From NCBI GenBank assembly GCA_945916625.1, contig CAMEGY010000055.1:1-6983 (forward strand): a stretch of 6,983 nucleotides of DNA, read 5' to 3'. A model generated the notes under the pieces. The model did not search any database and was not told the origin of the DNA. It saw only the letters and a list, made by a program, of their open reading frames with translations. Of this stretch, positions 5,988 through 6,983 are shown one piece after another (the first letter of the stretch is position 1; every line of letters begins with the position of its first letter). The translations under genes and the position numbers were made by a program. This DNA comes from an uncultured Anaerococcus sp. (GTDB taxonomy: Bacteria; Bacillota_A; Clostridia; Tissierellales; Peptoniphilaceae).

Positions 5988-6983
5988 CTATCTCTCGTTT
6001 GCTCTTGGGTCGATTGCATCTCTTAGGGCGTCACCGATAAGGTTGACTGAGAATGATGTCAAGAATACCGCTAGAGCTGGGAATACCCATCTCCACCAAT
6101 AGGTGTTTAGTACATCCGAACTTTGGGCAGCTGTTAACATATTACCCCAAGATGGTGTAGGCTCTTGAACACCAAATCCTAAGAATGAAAGACCACTTTC
6201 TGTAAGAAGGTTGCCTGCGTAGCCGATTGTAGCATTTACTATAACTATTGATAGTACGTTAGGTAGGATATGCTTAACCATAATTGACCAGTCCCTAACT
6301 CCTAAAGCCTTGGCTGCTGTAATGTAATCCCTCTCACGTTCTGCTAGGATCTGACCACGTACCAAACGGGCAAGTCCTGTCCAACCAAGTGCACCAAGTA
6401 AAATCATAACCATGGTTATCCTTTGCTCTTGGCTTGCTCCTGGTGGGAGAAGGGCAGATAGGGAAATAAGCATTGGATAGAATGGGAATGACGCAACAAT
6501 CTCTGATATTCTCATTAGGACGTTATCAACTTTTCCGCCAACAAAACCTGAAATCATACCTATTAAAACACCAAGTCCAATTTGGATAATTGATGAGATA
6601 AGGGAGATTATCATAGTCATCTTGCCGCCGTGGATAAGTCTTGTAAAGATATCACGACCTTGGTCATCTGAACCAAACCTAAATCCGTTAAGTCCCCAAG
6701 TATCTATTTTTCCTTCTTTGTCTACTGCGTAAATATTGAAATAATTTGAATATAATTTTTCAAATTCTCCATCAGGAGTATCAAGTTCTCCATAATTTTC
6801 TATACCCCATTGATAAACTTTGCCGTTTTCGTCAAGGGCAGTTATTATTGAATCACTTGCTTCTATATCAGTTAGTTTGCCGTCAAATTCTGGTATAAAG
6901 TCACCAGCTAATTTATCTCTAGATGGGCGATGCAGCGTCATTGAATGCAGATGATTCCATGCATTGTGGTGTAATGGATCCCG
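5988..6983 (-). CDS. oppC: Peptide ABC transporter permease, OppC/DppC type, 5' end outside window, with RCC1-like extracytoplasmic insertion
   Basis: Membrane subunit of the importer. The frame stays open to the window edge (331 residues visible), and the first transmembrane helix usual for this family is missing, so the gene starts upstream. An ATG at 6941 has no good ribosome binding site and is not the start. Numbered from that Met, the family motif FGSDDQGRD is at 89-97, the EAA loop that contacts the ATPases at about 205-228 (AAKALGV, ILPN), LSFLGFGVQEPTPSWG at 251-266 and the end DPRANER at 311-317. About five membrane helices are visible (near 108-134, 143-166, 175-196, 228-247 and 287-308). 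Residues about 11-86 are foreign to the family. They hold two RCC1-like units (ALDENGKVYQWG and AVDKEGKIDTWG, each with G-x-hydrophobic-x-x-W-G) and sit in the loop between helices 1 and 2, predicted to be outside the membrane. oppD follows after 8 bases. Confidence 0.93.
   Translation of the reverse strand, partial: RDPLHHNAWNHLHSMTLHRPSRDKLAGDFIPEFDGKLTDIEASDSIITALDENGKVYQWGIENYGELDTPDGEFEKLYSNYFNIYAVDKEGKIDTWGLNGFRFGSDDQGRDIFTRLIHGGKMTMIISLISSIIQIGLGVLIGMISGFVGGKVDNVLMRISEIVASFPFYPMLISLSALLPPGASQEQRITMVMILLGALGWTGLARLVRGQILAERERDYITAAKALGVRDWSIMVKHILPNVLSIVIVNATIGYAGNLLTESGLSFLGFGVQEPTPSWGNMLTAAQSSDVLNTYWWRWVFPALAVFLTSFSVNLIGDALRDAIDPRANER

Noticed and set aside
6939..6941. ATG as the start of the permease
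   Set aside because: There is no ribosome binding site, the frame stays open upstream to the window edge, and the first membrane helix of the family would be missing.

Overview
The window looks like chromosome of a low-GC Gram-positive anaerobe. AT-rich codons, strong AAGGAG-type ribosome binding sites, a glmS ribozyme in front of glmS and a DppBCDF/OppBCDF-type peptide importer all point to Firmicutes. My best guess is a Gram-positive anaerobic coccus of the Anaerococcus/Peptoniphilus/Finegoldia group, but that is inference. Every gene I accept lies on the minus strand, so transcription runs from right to left.

Right part (6983 down to about 3150): the distal part of a peptide ABC importer operon. 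It holds a permease (OppC/DppC type, 5' end outside the window), the ATPases OppD and OppF, and a 62-residue membrane protein whose start overlaps the oppF stop. Spacing is tight: oppC and oppD are separated by 8 bp, oppD/oppF overlap by 11 bp and oppF/small ORF overlap by 4 bp. A hairpin with a U-tract closes the operon. The permease carries RCC1-like repeats inserted in its extracytoplasmic loop. OppF carries about 170 extra charged, helical residues between Walker A and the Q-loop. The importer therefore seems elaborated on both sides of the membrane.

Middle part (about 3150 to 2686): roughly 460 bp without a protein gene but densely packed. In transcription order it holds a promoter, a rod-like structured RNA that I read as a probable 6S RNA, a U-tract, the glmS promoter and the glmS self-cleaving ribozyme. 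Two identical 15-bp sequences in inverted orientation flank the RNA gene. Each contains the palindrome TTATC-N3-GATAA; one overlaps the glmS -35 box and the other sits just upstream of the RNA gene's -35 box.

Left part (2685 to 1): glmS (glucosamine-6-phosphate synthase), then after 59 bp a classical short-chain dehydrogenase/reductase, then a perfect hairpin terminator at the window edge. The ribozyme would set expression of glmS, and of the reductase if co-transcribed, according to glucosamine-6-phosphate supply for cell-wall synthesis.
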